Origin: Semisulcospira habei
Taxonomy: Eukaryota; Mollusca; Gastropoda; Semisulcospiridae
Length of the DNA stretch: 64,000 bases
Direction: 5' to 3'
Assembly: GCA_036245525.1 (NCBI GenBank)
Contig: BTPG01000002.1
Span: 168,436,625 to 168,500,624, forward strand
Below the pieces are notes generated by a model. It had not been told where the DNA came from and made no database searches. It saw nothing but the letters and a program-made list of their open reading frames with translations. Positions 51,009-61,327 of this stretch are shown here, piece by piece. Both the position numbers and the translations under genes were made by a program. Every line of letters starts with the position of its first letter. The stretch's first letter is position 1.

Positions 51009-51163
51009 GCCGATGGTAACCCGCAACCGGAAGTGACGTGGTCAGGTCGCCAGAGCAACCAGCTCGTCATCGACTCCACCATGGTGCCCGATTCCACAAC
51101 TACACTTGCACGGCCACAAACCCGTTCGGCATGGACTCCAAAACTATGACACTCACGAGAAGA
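51009..51163 (+). pseudogene. Immunoglobulin-domain exon with a frameshift
   Basis: The first frame reads (C)QADGNPQPEVTWSGR then NQLVIDSTMVP, the B-C strand region of an I-set Ig domain with its first Cys and Trp. The second half, shifted by one base, reads FHNYTCTATNPFGMDSKTM, the Y-x-C and A-x-N-x-x-G region around the second Cys. Possible splice borders are CTGCCAG|GCC at 51008/51009 and AGAAGA|GTATAAG at 51163/51164. Ig superfamily adhesion or receptor proteins are the likely source. The single-base shift means a pseudogene exon or a sequencing error. No neighbouring Ig exon is visible. Confidence 0.68.
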
Positions 51164-51195
51164 GTATAAGTGGCTTTCAGTCTTCGGGAGGCGTA

Positions 51196-51287
51196 GCCCA
51201 GTGAGCAAAGGTCGTCGGGCCGGCGTAGGCTGCGTGCGCGGGCAGACTGTAGCCTGCACCAGCCCGACGACCTTCGCTTACTGGGCC
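51196..51287. repeat. Foldback hairpin
   Basis: GCCCAGTGAGCAAAGGTCGT and ACGACCTTCGCTTACTGGGC (with CGGGC/GCCCG extension) pair around a 40-base GC-rich centre. Single copy here. The stem is about 25 bp. Confidence 0.82.
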
Positions 51288-51729
51288 TGCTGTTTTCATG
51301 AGTACATTCCGCACAGGACTTATAGGGGTGTTTTCATATAGCGGCGTGACAGCGACGCAAAAGCGGTGACGACAGCGACATAAATCGAAAAACAATTAGA
51401 AATAAGGAATGAGTGTTTCCATATGTATGGTGCAATTGCAGTGCGACAGGTGACAGCGATCTACGCAATAGGTCACAGGTCAAATAGCATGTAAACAGAG
51501 GGTACAGGATTAGTGCAGACATCCTCTGCAGTGTTGCCGGCTCCGATCGGGTGCCCATCGATCTTCGACAACTTGAGCAAAGTGTCAATGAGCAGCCGAT
51601 CGCAGAGCTAGCTTCGTGCCGGCCGGGGATTCTTAGTGCGTACGTTGTCTTCTCTCCCGTGGCGTAGTAGTGTCGGAGAAACAGCCGATCTACGCCTGCT
51701 CAGTCGCTCAAGCGGTCGGGCCAAGATGG
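51288..51729. other. No gene recognised
   Basis: Contains two GACAGCGA-type phrases around 51350-51455 that may be ends of an unrecognised mobile element. No exon identified. Confidence 0.45.
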
Positions 51730-52545
51730 AGTCGACACATACCACCTTCAGGTCCGACTTTCGCTTTAGGTAGACAGAGCCCCGCTTTTTCCATGCATCT
51801 TGGGCCCCGGGGTGGTCCCAGCTCTATGATAGCAAGGTGCAGTTACTTCGGGTTAGGTCCTCTGTCAAGTTATGATGTAGTTAGACCCGGTTCTTTAAAT
51901 TCCGTCTATGGTAGAGCACCAGTTCTGCAGCCTTTCTTGATACGAAGCGCACCGGGCAATCACTGGTCTTTTGGCCCTCGCTGTTGCCGCTGTGCTACTT
52001 CCTGTGGTCGCTGTTGTAGATGGCCCAGGCGATGGCAGCCCTCGATGTCCTCTGACTGCAAACCCGATAACTTCAGTTTATCACACGTACCCTGGTTTGA
52101 AAAGGCGAAGGACTTTTTCTTCGCGCTCCTCTGTGGACTCTCTTTCTGCCTCCGGGACACCCAGTATGGGGACATTGTTCCTTCGTGTGTACTGTTCAAT
52201 GTCATTTGTCCGTTTTACCGGCTGCTACACAGGCCAGAAACTTTGCTTCCGTTGCCACACTGGTCGCCTCCTCATTAACTTGTTTCTACTCTGTTCAGTC
52301 TAGCTCGCATTTCAGGGTCTGGTTTTCCACTCTTAGATCATGCAGCTCCCCCCTCAACTCCTCGACCGTTCACTTTGTCTATCTTCTTAGACATTTCACA
52401 CAACATTCTCATTAAATCCGCGTTGAACGGGTCACTGACCTGTACACTGTCACAGGAAGACACGGCGACCGTAGTAGACGACGTACTCTTATCCAAAGCA
52501 GTAGCAGTAGCCGCCATACTGTCGGAGTGTCGTCGAGATGCTTTA
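51730..52545 (-). pseudogene. LINE ORF1-like RNA-binding protein remnant
   Basis: Minus strand. It opens MAATATALDKSTSSTTV and FNADLMRMLCEMSKKIDKVN, a Ser/Thr-rich head followed by a probable coiled coil. After frame changes come DIEQYTRRNNVPILGVPEAE, EDIEGCHRLG, ARCASYQERLQNW and a KKRGSVYLKRKSDLK-type end. The order EQYTRRNN, HRLG and a basic C-terminal domain is that of L1-type ORF1 proteins, which coat LINE RNA. Several frameshifts make it non-functional. It may be the ORF1 of the Tx1/L1-like family at 33.7-37 kb, but this is inference. Confidence 0.7.
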
Positions 52546-52749
52546 AAATGACTCTTGATGGAAGACAGTCAGCTGTTTTCGTCCAAGATATCGCACTTCA
52601 AAGTAAAAAAATATATATACCCCGGACGGTAGAGACGGCAGGGAAACAGTTAGCACATTTTCCGAGTCACTTCTGGGATGAAGTAATTAACGAAACAGTG
52701 CTTAATTCAGGAGCCCCAGAAGAAAAAAAAATCCACCTGCCCGCTCTTG

Positions 52750-53175
52750 CCTGAGCAGTGCTCACCCCCCAAGTAATATTTCTATGTCCCACGACAATTA
52801 GCAATTTTTTTTTTATTAAATCGTCATCGTTATCGTTGTTTCTTTTTTATTTATTTGTTTGTTGTTGTTTTTTGTTGCTGTTGTTGTTTTTGTTGTTGTT
52901 GTAAAGTTTGGCTGGTTCTTGCGTTGACGGCCACCTTCAAAATACTGAAGATTACTGGTTGGTATACTCACTGGCTGGCTGGCTGGCTGACTTTGTTTCT
53001 TTATGTTTTCTTTCTTTCTTTGTATGTTTGTTTAAAACACTTGCCGCCAACCGGAATTTTGTCTTGGTCCGGATAATTTGACTGAGTTGGCAGGTGGCCA
53101 TCTTGGTATTTAGTCAGTACATTGTATGGCGGCGGAATAAATATCTTTTTATAAGTAATGGCCAGGTGTGTGGTG
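52750..53175. other. T-rich simple sequence, no gene
   Basis: (GTT)n-like and T-rich stretches at 52850-52905 and a short CTGG repeat at 52970-52990. Nothing else recognised. Confidence 0.55.
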
Positions 53176-53380
53176 TTAACCCATTTAACTCCATGGCCGC
53201 GTTTTGGAGGTGTCACCTAATTACTATGTACCAGTTGCAGGAGATGGATCGACCATGATAATTCAAGGGTAGTACCAGATTAGCTTGGCGCCATCAGGCG
53301 CCAAGCTAATCTGGCACTACCCTTGAATTATCATGGTCGACCCATCTCCTGCGATAGCGCATCGGGGCTAAATGGGTTCA
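53176..53380. mobile_element. TTAA-bounded palindromic MITE, family B (best copy)
   Basis: TTAA|CCCATTTAACTCC at 53176 and GCTAAATGGG|TTCA at 53377-53380. The hairpin at 53238-53352 is near perfect, from GCAGGAGATGGATCGACCAT through TAGCTTGGCGCC to its complement, with the centre ATCA. The stem is about 55 bp with very few mismatches. Confidence 0.85.
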
Positions 53381-53414
53381 TGTCATCAGCCTGTTTATTC
53401 AACAAGATTAGGAT

Positions 53415-54132
53415 TTTATCCCAGAGTCTACCGTATTGTTTGGAGCTCGCATGCGTTTTTCTTTTCGGAACATTCAGAGTTGTTCATATTTTTAAGCTTA
53501 CCCTTTCGATCCATTTCCCTCCTCTCTAAGCCAACCTCTGATCAACACACACCGGTGCACACAAACAGACGGACACACGGCGCTTCCCGACATTAGTACG
53601 CTCTGTGGGGGCGTGTTGCGACAGAAATTCTGAAGAAGAATAGCACGAGCAGCAAAATGACGTCACTATAAGCTTGACGTCGTGGCATCGCTAGTCCCAC
53701 GACGCCGTGTACACAGTGACGAATTTGATGTTTCACGTCGCTCATCCGAAAGGCACGCAGCCTCTTCCAGGGCTGACTGTTTTGTTCCACACAGCCCTTC
53801 CAGGGCTGACTGTTTGATGAAAGTATATAGTGGCACCAAAACTTGCAAAAATGAATTAATTATTATTCAAAACGTTGACGAGGTGCAACGCTGGATTACG
53901 AACTCATCCAATGTCTATATCTAATCTAGCTATAGCCAAAATTCCAAGTGAATAGAACGAAAATTACGGACTCAAATGTGGGTCAACTGATTTAGTATAA
54001 TCGGCAATTGTTCTCTTGAACGAGTCATCAAATTTGAATATGCTCGAGGCTCTCCAAAATATATCTCGATGAAAGCATTTACTAAAGTTTCAAGCCTATG
54101 CTTACAGAAACGCCGAATACTGATACTCTTGT

Positions 54133-54228
<96 letters not shown>

Positions 54229-54290
54229 CACACACACACATGGCGCATCCCGCCAAATCAGTGTAGGTTCAACGGCGCGGTTAAGGCATC
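53415..54290 (+). repeat. Composite (CA)n-core repeat, copy 8 (most compact)
   Basis: It begins CAGAGTCTACCGTATTGTTT and runs CATTCAGAGTTGTTCATATT, CCTCCTCTCTAAGCCAACCTC, AAAATGACGTCACTATA, CGACGCCGTGTACACAGTG, CCAGGGCTGACTG (twice), GAACTCATCCAATGTCTAT, ACGGACTCAAATGTGGGTCA and (CA)n at 54136-54240, and ends CGCATCCCGCCAAATCAG. This copy best defines the order of modules. No open frame of note. Confidence 0.8.
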
Positions 54291-55008
54291 AAAAAGACAA
54301 TACCGAGAGAAACTGGAAAGCAACCTGATTACGAACAATTCTAGAGATATGTGGCCGCGAGGTATACAGAAAATCACAAACTACAAACAAGCATCAAAAC
54401 GCGCAGACACTCACAACCCCACACTGGCAGACTGACGACCTGAACGTGTTTTGCGGTCGTTTAGACAGGCAAAATAACCACCCCGTTTCTGTGCCATCTC
54501 CGCTTAGTACCGATGATGATTTTCTTGTGAAACGGATGTGAGGCGGCTTTTCAGACGTTTGAATGTGCGTAAGGCAACAGGCCCTGATGAAATTTCTCCT
54601 GGCCTTTTGCGTTACTGTGCCGACCAGCTCTCGAGCGTTCTCACAGTCATATTTAACTGGTCATTACAGGCATGCAAGGTTCTACACTGTCTCAAAAAGT
54701 CAGCTATTATCCCCGTACCAAAAAAGGCAACCATCAGTACCCTTAACGACTACAGGCCTGTGGCATTGACCTCCGTCATAATGAAAACTTTGGAGCGGCT
54801 GATCCTGCAGCACATCAAGTCTGTCATGCCCCCCCCCCCCCCCACACACACACACACCCCTAGATCCTTATCAGTTTGCTTACCGCGCGAACCGATCAGT
54901 AGAGGACGCTGTGTCGCTAGGGCTGCACTATATTCTGCAGCATCTGGAGAAGCCAAATGCGTATGTTATGCTGCATTTTGTTGATTACGGCAGCGCATTC
55001 AACGCTTG

Positions 55009-55012
<4 letters not shown>
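54275..55012 (+). mobile_element. Rex1-like LINE fragment
   Basis: Reading pieces: YREKLESNLITNNSRDMWRG (54295-54355), TLADDLNVFCGRLDRQN (54430-54470), [20 protein letters not shown] and [21 protein letters not shown] with [12 protein letters not shown] (54540-54820), then, after a poly-C/(CA) insertion, [18 protein letters not shown] and [16 protein letters not shown] sequence (54860-55005). This order and wording match Rex1/Babar-type LINE reverse transcriptases. It is cut off by (CA)n of a composite repeat at 55013. Confidence 0.86.
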
Positions 55013-55086
<74 letters not shown>

Positions 55087-55200
55087 TACATACGCACATA
55101 CGGCGCTTCGCGCCAAATGTAGTTCAGCAGCAGGATTAGCGTAACCAGACATGACGTAATTTTTATCTTGTTACTTCTGGTGTCAGAGGTTTAGGCCTGC
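55013..55200 (+). repeat. Composite (CA)n-core repeat, right end, copy 9
   Basis: (CA)n at 55013-55081, then (CATA)n, GGCGCTTCGCGCCAAATGTA, GTTCAGCAGCAGGATTAGCG, CCAGACATGACGTAATTTTTATCTTG and CTTCTGGTGTCAGAGG. Confidence 0.8.
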
Positions 55201-55529
55201 CCGCCTTTGACATCATGGTCATTCGCAACACCGCGACCCATCTTAAAAAGTCCCTTCTATAAATAAAAGGGTAAAAATTATATTCTACCCTGTACCGGCT
55301 TGTAAAAAGATGTTTACAAAACCGCTTGAGCACTGGGCCATTAGGAGTCACAGCCTAAGTATATTTTCATGAACTTTAAGATGGACCAAGAGGAAATGTG
55401 GCGCCAGTATACTTTAACAGACTACACAAACCTAAACTCTAACCCGTAAGAGAAGGTATGACCCAATGAGGTGTGGAAAACGGTAGTCTGGGCATAACGT
55501 GTCAAGAGTAGGTATTGCAAGGCCAATCC
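55201..55529. other. No gene recognised
   Basis: Unique-looking segment between the two (CA)n-core repeat ends. Confidence 0.45.
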
Positions 55530-55532
55530 TCA

Positions 55533-55579
<47 letters not shown>

Positions 55580-55695
55580 GCACATACGGCGCTTCGCGCC
55601 AAATGTAGTTCAGCAGCGAGATTAGCGTAACCAGACATTACGTAATTTTTATCTTGCTACTTCTGGTGAAAGAGGTTTAGGCCCGCCTGCCAGAC
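55530..55695 (+). repeat. Composite (CA)n-core repeat, right end, copy 10
   Basis: (CA)n at 55530-55576, then the same GGCGCTTCGCGCCAAATGTA and GTTCAGCAGCGAGATTAGCG series as at 55100. The two are about 93% alike by eye over 110 bases, so they are a recent duplication. Confidence 0.8.
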
Positions 55696-55941
55696 TTCCT
55701 GCGCCACTTATGTCAATCATCTGACAAAGTAACTGACAAGTAATCAGATAATGAAGATTACTGTGCTGGTACGTTTATTATCACAAGGACAAAAAAAAAA
55801 ATGATTAAAAAAATCAAATAAAGAGATGTTGCAATGATTTTACTAGTAACTGTTACCCTTAGGCTCGGTACGCATGTACGAAGTTTGTAACAAAAGAGTC
55901 ACATCTGTGCGGTTTGTTAGAAGCATAAGCAACAGCGTGTA

Positions 55942-56011
55942 TCAACACTGGTCACCTCCCTCTATCCGCTAGGCATCATGCGTAGCGGTTCGAGGGAGGT
56001 AACCAGTGTGA
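55942..56011. repeat. Foldback hairpin
   Basis: AACACTGGTCACCTCCCTC and GAGGGAGGTAACCAGTGT pair around ATCCGCTAGGCATCATGCGTAGCGGTTC, where CCGCTA and TAGCGG extend the stem. Single copy here. Confidence 0.8.
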
Positions 56012-56359
56012 CAGAAACACACTCGCACAGGGGCAGCGCGTGTGCAATAATCTCATTTTCATCAAGTCCTTGTGCTGCCTAGTCGTAGTTCGTCCGTTGA
56101 AGATCCCATCCGGCGTAGTTCTACAGTCCAAGATGCATCCAGCGTCCCAGTGAACAAGAGATAATCGGGGCGGGGTAAGTTGGCCTGCGCACGGTTGTGC
56201 GTGTATGTGTGTCTGTGCACGGCTGTGCGAGGGCCTACCGAGGCTGACGCTGGCCCAAGGCTCTACAGCTCACCTGGATGACACTATCAACATGCAGATT
56301 AGAAACAAGAAACCAGAGTGTTTGTCCGACGCATGTCACGTTTGCTAAACTCAACAGCT
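56012..56359. other. No gene recognised
   Basis: GC-richer unique sequence downstream of the phospholipase gene on its strand. No polyadenylation signal or exon is clear. Confidence 0.45.
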
Positions 56360-56581
56360 TTAACCCCGTTCAATGCCAGATGACTCAGACTGTGTGCTTC
56401 TGCAGTCTTCGATCATTCAGCACCTAAATACCCCTCGCTGTTTCAGGAACATGGGTTCAAAGTGATGTCGGCAAGAGGCATAGATCCTCATGAGCCCCCG
56501 CAACGGCGGGGGCTCATGAGGATCTATACCTTTTGCAGTTGATACGTGGCGTTCAATTTTTCTCGACACTGAACGGGTTAA
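56360..56581. mobile_element. TTAA-bounded palindromic MITE, family A variant
   Basis: TTAA|CCCCGTTCAATGCCAG at 56360 and ACACTGAACGGG|TTAA at 56578-56581. A perfect core hairpin at about 56472-56538 (GATCCTCATGAGCCCCCGCA and complement). The ends CCCCGTTCA/TGAACGGG define a subfamily shared with 20501-20678. Confidence 0.82.
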
Positions 56582-56789
56582 GCCGAATTTCAATTTCGTA
56601 ACACTGCTTGATCGTTTCTGTGCGCTGAGGGCTAACAAACTGTCAGAGAAACCATTGTCGTTACTGTCACTTGTTGGTGTTGTTGTCGTCGTTGTTATCG
56701 TCGGCGTCTATGAGGATGTTGCGGTTGTCGTCGATCAGCAGAGTAACCGAACTGATGGACTGATCAGAGTGGCTAGCCAGGTATCGTTA

Positions 56790-57380
56790 CTAACCCCTTC
56801 ACTGCCGAGATAGCTTGAGCACAACCTAACCGCAATAGACATAGATCCTCATCAGCCCCCGCAAACGCGGGGACATGGGGATCTATGCCTCTTGCTGGCT
56901 CCCTTAATCTCTGTGTTGCTCACGCCGGACGAGTATCAGGTTTTAACCCCTTCCATGCCGTGAAAAAGTAAATATGGTCCAACTGCAAGAGACATAGATC
57001 CTCATGCGGCCCCCCCCCCCAACCCTCCCGCGGGGACTCATGAGGATCTATGTCTCTTGATGAAACCCCGTTGTAAACATGTTCTTCGAACAGATATTAA
57101 ATTGACCTTGAATTAATAACGATTTCGAAATCAGACACCCAAGCTGCGATCACTGGCAGTGGGAGTGTTAACTCATTCGCGGCCAGCCGCATCCGGATGC
57201 GCGGCTTATGCCGCGCATCCGGATGCGGCTGGCCGCGAATGACTTAAGTCTTTGCGTGTCGGTAGCGGGTTTTGTCAGGGTATTTTCCTGATAAAAACCG
57301 CTACCGACACGCAAAGAGATAAGTCTGGCGTTGTTTCCAAAACTGACCTAATGCGTGTTCACTAACGGATAAGGGGTTAA
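56790..57380. mobile_element. Train of four TTAA-delimited palindromic elements
   Basis: Borders at 56790 (CTAA), 56943, 57168, 57244 and 57377 (TTAA). Units: 56790-56946 (family A, hairpin 56832-56898), 56943-57171 (family A, with a poly-C loop, hairpin 56983-57060, right end ACTGGCAGTGGGAGTG), 57168-57247 (family C, TTAACTCATTCGCGGCC palindrome), and 57244-57380, which contains a perfect CTTTGCGTGTCGGTAGCGG foldback and ends GGATAAGGGG|TTAA. The last TTAA overlaps the stop codon of the phospholipase gene. Confidence 0.75.
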
Positions 57381-58216
57381 CCGAACTGGCTTGCGACCTG
57401 TCCAAGCAGACCCAGAATGCTCGGCTGACTTCTTGGCTGATCAGCCTGCCCGCGTGGCTGACCTGGTTGGCCAGGTGTGCCTGCCTGATTGTGCTGCTGG
57501 TTCGGCTGCTGTAAATGTCTTGAGATCTGACCCAGCAGGCCCAGCACGCTTGGCTGACTTTGTGGCTGACTAGACTGCACAGCTGGCTGATCGTTAGGCT
57601 GACCCGCTTGACTCGGCTGAGCGAGTGACTGACTAAGATGACTTCCAATTTGTCCCAGCAGACCGATAAAACTTGGCTGACTCTGTTGCTGAGTAGGCTG
57701 GCCTGGTTGACCTGATGGCTGATTTGGCTGAGCTGATGGTTGACCCTGCTGACCCGGTGCATGGCCTGCTTGCTGACGTGTCTGAGCCAGTGACTTCCTG
57801 AGCTCACTCCCAACGTGTCCGATCAGACGCAGAACACTCGGATGACTCGGCGGCGACAGGTCAGGCTGTCTTGTAGAACCTTGAGGCGACCCTGGTTGAT
57901 TCGGCTGAGCTGGCTGGGCTGGCTGAACTGGCTGAAAGCGTGGGTCCGGCAGACACGTCTTGACCCAGCTCTCTTGGCAGTACGGCTGAATCTGATGCAC
58001 ATCGTAGAAATGAAGTTCAGCAAAGTTGCGCACCGCCCAGTAGTACTGGTCCGCGAACCACGCGCAGATGGTGCGTTTCCCGCGGTGGGTAGAGCTACGG
58101 GAGACAGATCGACGTCTCCTCTGACTCGGACTTAGATTTAGAGATGTGCAGGCAAACTTCATGTCCTCCAGAAAGGCCGCGTCGCAAAGTTGTCTGTTCA
58201 CACCATAGCCGGCACC
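57377..58216 (-). CDS. Conodipine-like secreted phospholipase A2, last exon
   Basis: This exon continues the gene from 61328. The acceptor is TTTTTCCCTCCCCCACATAG before 58216, in phase 0. It encodes GAGYGVNRQLCDAAFLEDM, the second helix of the PLA2 core, then a polybasic linker (RRRR at residues 101-104, GKR at 114-116 of the inferred 347-residue product). A second cysteine-bearing segment follows (ICAWFADQYYWAVRNF, QPYCQESWVKTC; residues 117-162). Residues 163-347 are a Gln/Pro-rich tail with four copies of a motif like QPSVLGLLGQI. The TAA stop at 57379-57377 lies within the TTAA border of a MITE. The split by basic residues resembles conodipine-M precursors, which yield two chains. The tail is unusual. 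Confidence 0.85.
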   Translation of the reverse strand, partial: GAGYGVNRQLCDAAFLEDMKFACTSLNLSPSQRRRRSVSRSSTHRGKRTICAWFADQYYWAVRNFAELHFYDVHQIQPYCQESWVKTCLPDPRFQPVQPAQPAQPNQPGSPQGSTRQPDLSPPSHPSVLRLIGHVGSELRKSLAQTRQQAGHAPGQQGQPSAQPNQPSGQPGQPTQQQSQPSFIGLLGQIGSHLSQSLAQPSQAGQPNDQPAVQSSQPQSQPSVLGLLGQISRHLQQPNQQHNQAGTPGQPGQPRGQADQPRSQPSILGLLGQVASQFG

Positions 58217-58346
58217 CTATGTGGGGGAGGGAAAAAAACACGCATATCAACAAAGGAAATTTCCACGAACTTCAGTAGAATCGTGTTCTCAAAGAAGGTA
58301 CGTGTCACATTATATTTCGCCCTCTGTGGAAGAAAAATCAGGATGT

Positions 58347-58735
58347 TTAACCCTTTGACCACCGAGTACTTGACATCGCCCAACTGCTAGAGGTATAGAT
58401 CCTCATGAGCCCCCGCAACTGCGGGGGCTCATGAGGATCTATACCTCTTGCTGGGACTACTTTGTGTCAATGTTCCTCTGACGGCCGGAGCTCTTGGGCA
58501 CAACGTTATCACAGATTTCAGGAACACAGTCTGCCGTCCGCACTGGCGGGCAAGGGGTTAACCCGTTCGTGACTGCAGCCACCGGTACTGCCAAACGGTC
58601 GAGAGGCCAAGAGCTTCACAAGCCCCTGCAGATGCTAGGGGCTCTTGAAGATCTTTGCCACTTGCTGGTCACATTCATATCTGTGTTCTTTGGATGGATG
58701 TAATTATTTGAAGTTTGTGTCCGTTGGCAGCGACG
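58347..58735. mobile_element. Two family A MITEs sharing one TTAA
   Basis: The first unit is 58347-58561: TTAA|CCCTTTGACCACCGAG to GGCGGGCAAGGGG|TTAA, with a perfect core hairpin at 58385-58452. The second begins at the same TTAA (58558), TTAA|CCCGTTCGTGACTGC, with a more diverged hairpin at 58605-58665 and a degraded right end near GTTGGCAGCGACG. Both lie in the phospholipase intron. Confidence 0.8.
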
Positions 58736-58895
58736 CGCGCGCTTGCGTGTGGATGTGTGTGTGTGTGCGCGCGCGCGCGTGCGTATGTGCGTGCGTGCGC
58801 GCGCGCGCAGGGGCGGATCAGTTACCTCGAAGGGGGGGGGGATGAGGGGGGTCCAACTGTTTGTTTGGGACCTTTAACCTGACATATAAGGGGCA
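58735..58895 (+). repeat. (GCGT)-rich block followed by truncated hAT-like copy
   Basis: GC/GT alternating repeat at 58730-58807, then CAGGGGCGGATCAGTTACCT at 58808, identical to the first 20 bases of the element at 40303 apart from one base and followed by TGTTTGGGACCTT. The right terminus is absent. Confidence 0.68.
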
Positions 58896-59023
58896 ACAAC
58901 ACTAAACAACTTATATGGAGGCGCGATGCCGCCTGCCGAAGCGCTTATCTGCCTTCTCCCCAGCTACTTCTTTGCCGTGTCTCCGCGTGTCAGTGGCTGT
59001 CGTGAAACTAAATGGAAACAGCC

Positions 59024-59103
59024 GTAACTCATTCGAGACGTGCCGCCTCCGGATAAAGCGGCATAAGCCGTGTATCCGGAGGCGGCACGTCTCGAATGAG
59101 TAA
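59024..59103. mobile_element. Family C palindrome
   Basis: TAACTCATTCGAGACGTGCC and its complement around CGGCATAAGCCG, a nearly perfect 80-bp foldback. The GTAA and GTAA flanks are degraded TTAA-like borders. Related copies: 57168-57247 and 63661-63740. Confidence 0.8.
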
Positions 59104-59445
59104 TGCCTTTTGTGTATAATTGTGGCTTAATCAGAGTTTTAAAAAAAAAATCATCTGTCTAAAAACTGCGCACGGCCGTGCGCCGGGCCACGGGCGGCCC
59201 GACGGCCTTTCGAGCGTAGGGTACTTCACGTTTCATGTAACAGTACACAACGTTTCAAAAGCCATGATTCTCCATCGTAGTCTCTGCTTGTGGTTTGCTC
59301 ACAGACATTGTTTTGTCTTTGAAGGGTCGACTCTTATACCATCCCGCGCTGTTCTGACGGGACATTTATAATACTGGGTTTCCTCAGTCTCGTTTGTCTC
59401 GGCACACGATATGCCGTGTCAGTTCTTTATGCTGGACTGTCGTGT

Positions 59446-59466
59446 AATAATAATAATAATAATAAC

Positions 59467-59532
<66 letters not shown>

Positions 59533-59602
59533 GGAGATTTGTTAAGTGCTTATTCTAAAAGTAGCTCCAAGCGCTGATACAATGACTGAACAGGCTAACA
59601 AC

Positions 59603-59658
<56 letters not shown>

Positions 59659-60255
59659 CACACACACACACACACACACGCACACACACACACACACACT
59701 ACACACGTGACCGTGGTGATGAATTGTGCATGGCTGGGGAAATAAACTAGTAAAAGGAAGCGTTGTAGAAGTGGGTTTTGAGAAGTGATTTGAATGATGA
59801 GAGCGTCTGGCAGTTACGGACAGGGGCGGGGAGTCTGTTCCAAGTGGCAGGGCCAAGATGGGAGAAGCGGGCACGACCGCCACGTGTTTTACATGAAATG
59901 GGGACGGCGAAATTTACGTGTGTCAGAGGAAGAGAGGAGGGCGCGAGATGGAGTAGTACAGATGGAGTAAGTCAGAGATATAGGCAGGAGAAGTCAGGCT
60001 GAGAGAGTCGCACATGCAGGACAATTTATACAGAATGCGTTCTTGTAGTGGCCGAGTTTCGTAAGGGCCCGCGGGGCGGATATGGTCACGCTTGGTTACG
60101 CACGCGCAGAATTAAACGGGCAGCACTGTTTTGCACTCTCTGCGGTTTCTCTAGCTGGGTTTTAGGCAAGCCGGAAAGGAGGGAGTTACAGTAATCTAAC
60201 TGTGACAAAAAGGGAGGAGAGTTTGAAAAGGGTGGCAGTTGCGTCGGGCGTCAGA
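59446..60255 (-). mobile_element. CR1/L2-like LINE 3' end with (ATT)n tail
   Basis: Minus-strand reading pieces: LDYCNSLLSGLPKTQLEKPQ and VQNSAARLILRVRNQ (60230-60090), LYKLSCMCDSLSLTSPAYIS and ATWNRLPAPVRNCQTLSSFK with LLKTHFYNAS (60040-59760). There are frameshifts. The 3' UTR contains a (CA)n array (59608-59700) and the tail is (ATT)n, seen as (AAT)n at 59447-59530. It belongs to a family related to but distinct from that at 32165. Confidence 0.83.
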
Positions 60256-60395
60256 TACTGACGTTGCTAATGCGCCCAAGTTCAATAAAAGCTGATCTGC
60301 ACTAAAGACAAATGTGTTATCATAATATATTCATTACTTATAACAAAGGCGTCGCCCAAGCCAAAAAATGCACTCAGAGTAGCTCCAAGGGACAT

Positions 60396-60976
<581 letters not shown>

Positions 60977-61099
60977 CGAAACATCAGTGAATAATTGCGG
61001 TAAGTTTTGAGGCCAATGCCATACCAACCGCTCTTGAGTGTATGGAAAACGTGAGTGTTGAAGAGCTACATTTTATCGTAGAAAAGCCTTTTCTGTTTC

Positions 61100-61276
61100 A
61101 ATGCAACCTTCACCACCACCCCAACAACAATATAAAAAAAAAGAACAAGAACAAAAATAATAATGACAATAATAATAACAACAATAATACTACTTATAAT
61201 AATAATATCTTCTCCTTACTAATAATATTAATCATAAAGTAACAATAATACTATTATTATTATTATTATTATTATT
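61100..61276. repeat. (AAT)/(ATT)-rich simple sequence in the phospholipase intron
   Basis: AAT/AAC-rich stretch at 61135-61210 and pure ATT at 61249-61276, about 50 bases from the donor of the first phospholipase exon. Confidence 0.85.
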
Positions 61277-61327
61277 AAGGGAACATGAAGACAGCATGAC
61301 TTTCTGTGAACTGCACTATAAACTTAC

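Noticed and set aside
51670..52278. 202-codon plus-strand frame
   Set aside because: It is antisense to the LINE ORF1 remnant, which explains its length. It has no recognisable domain.
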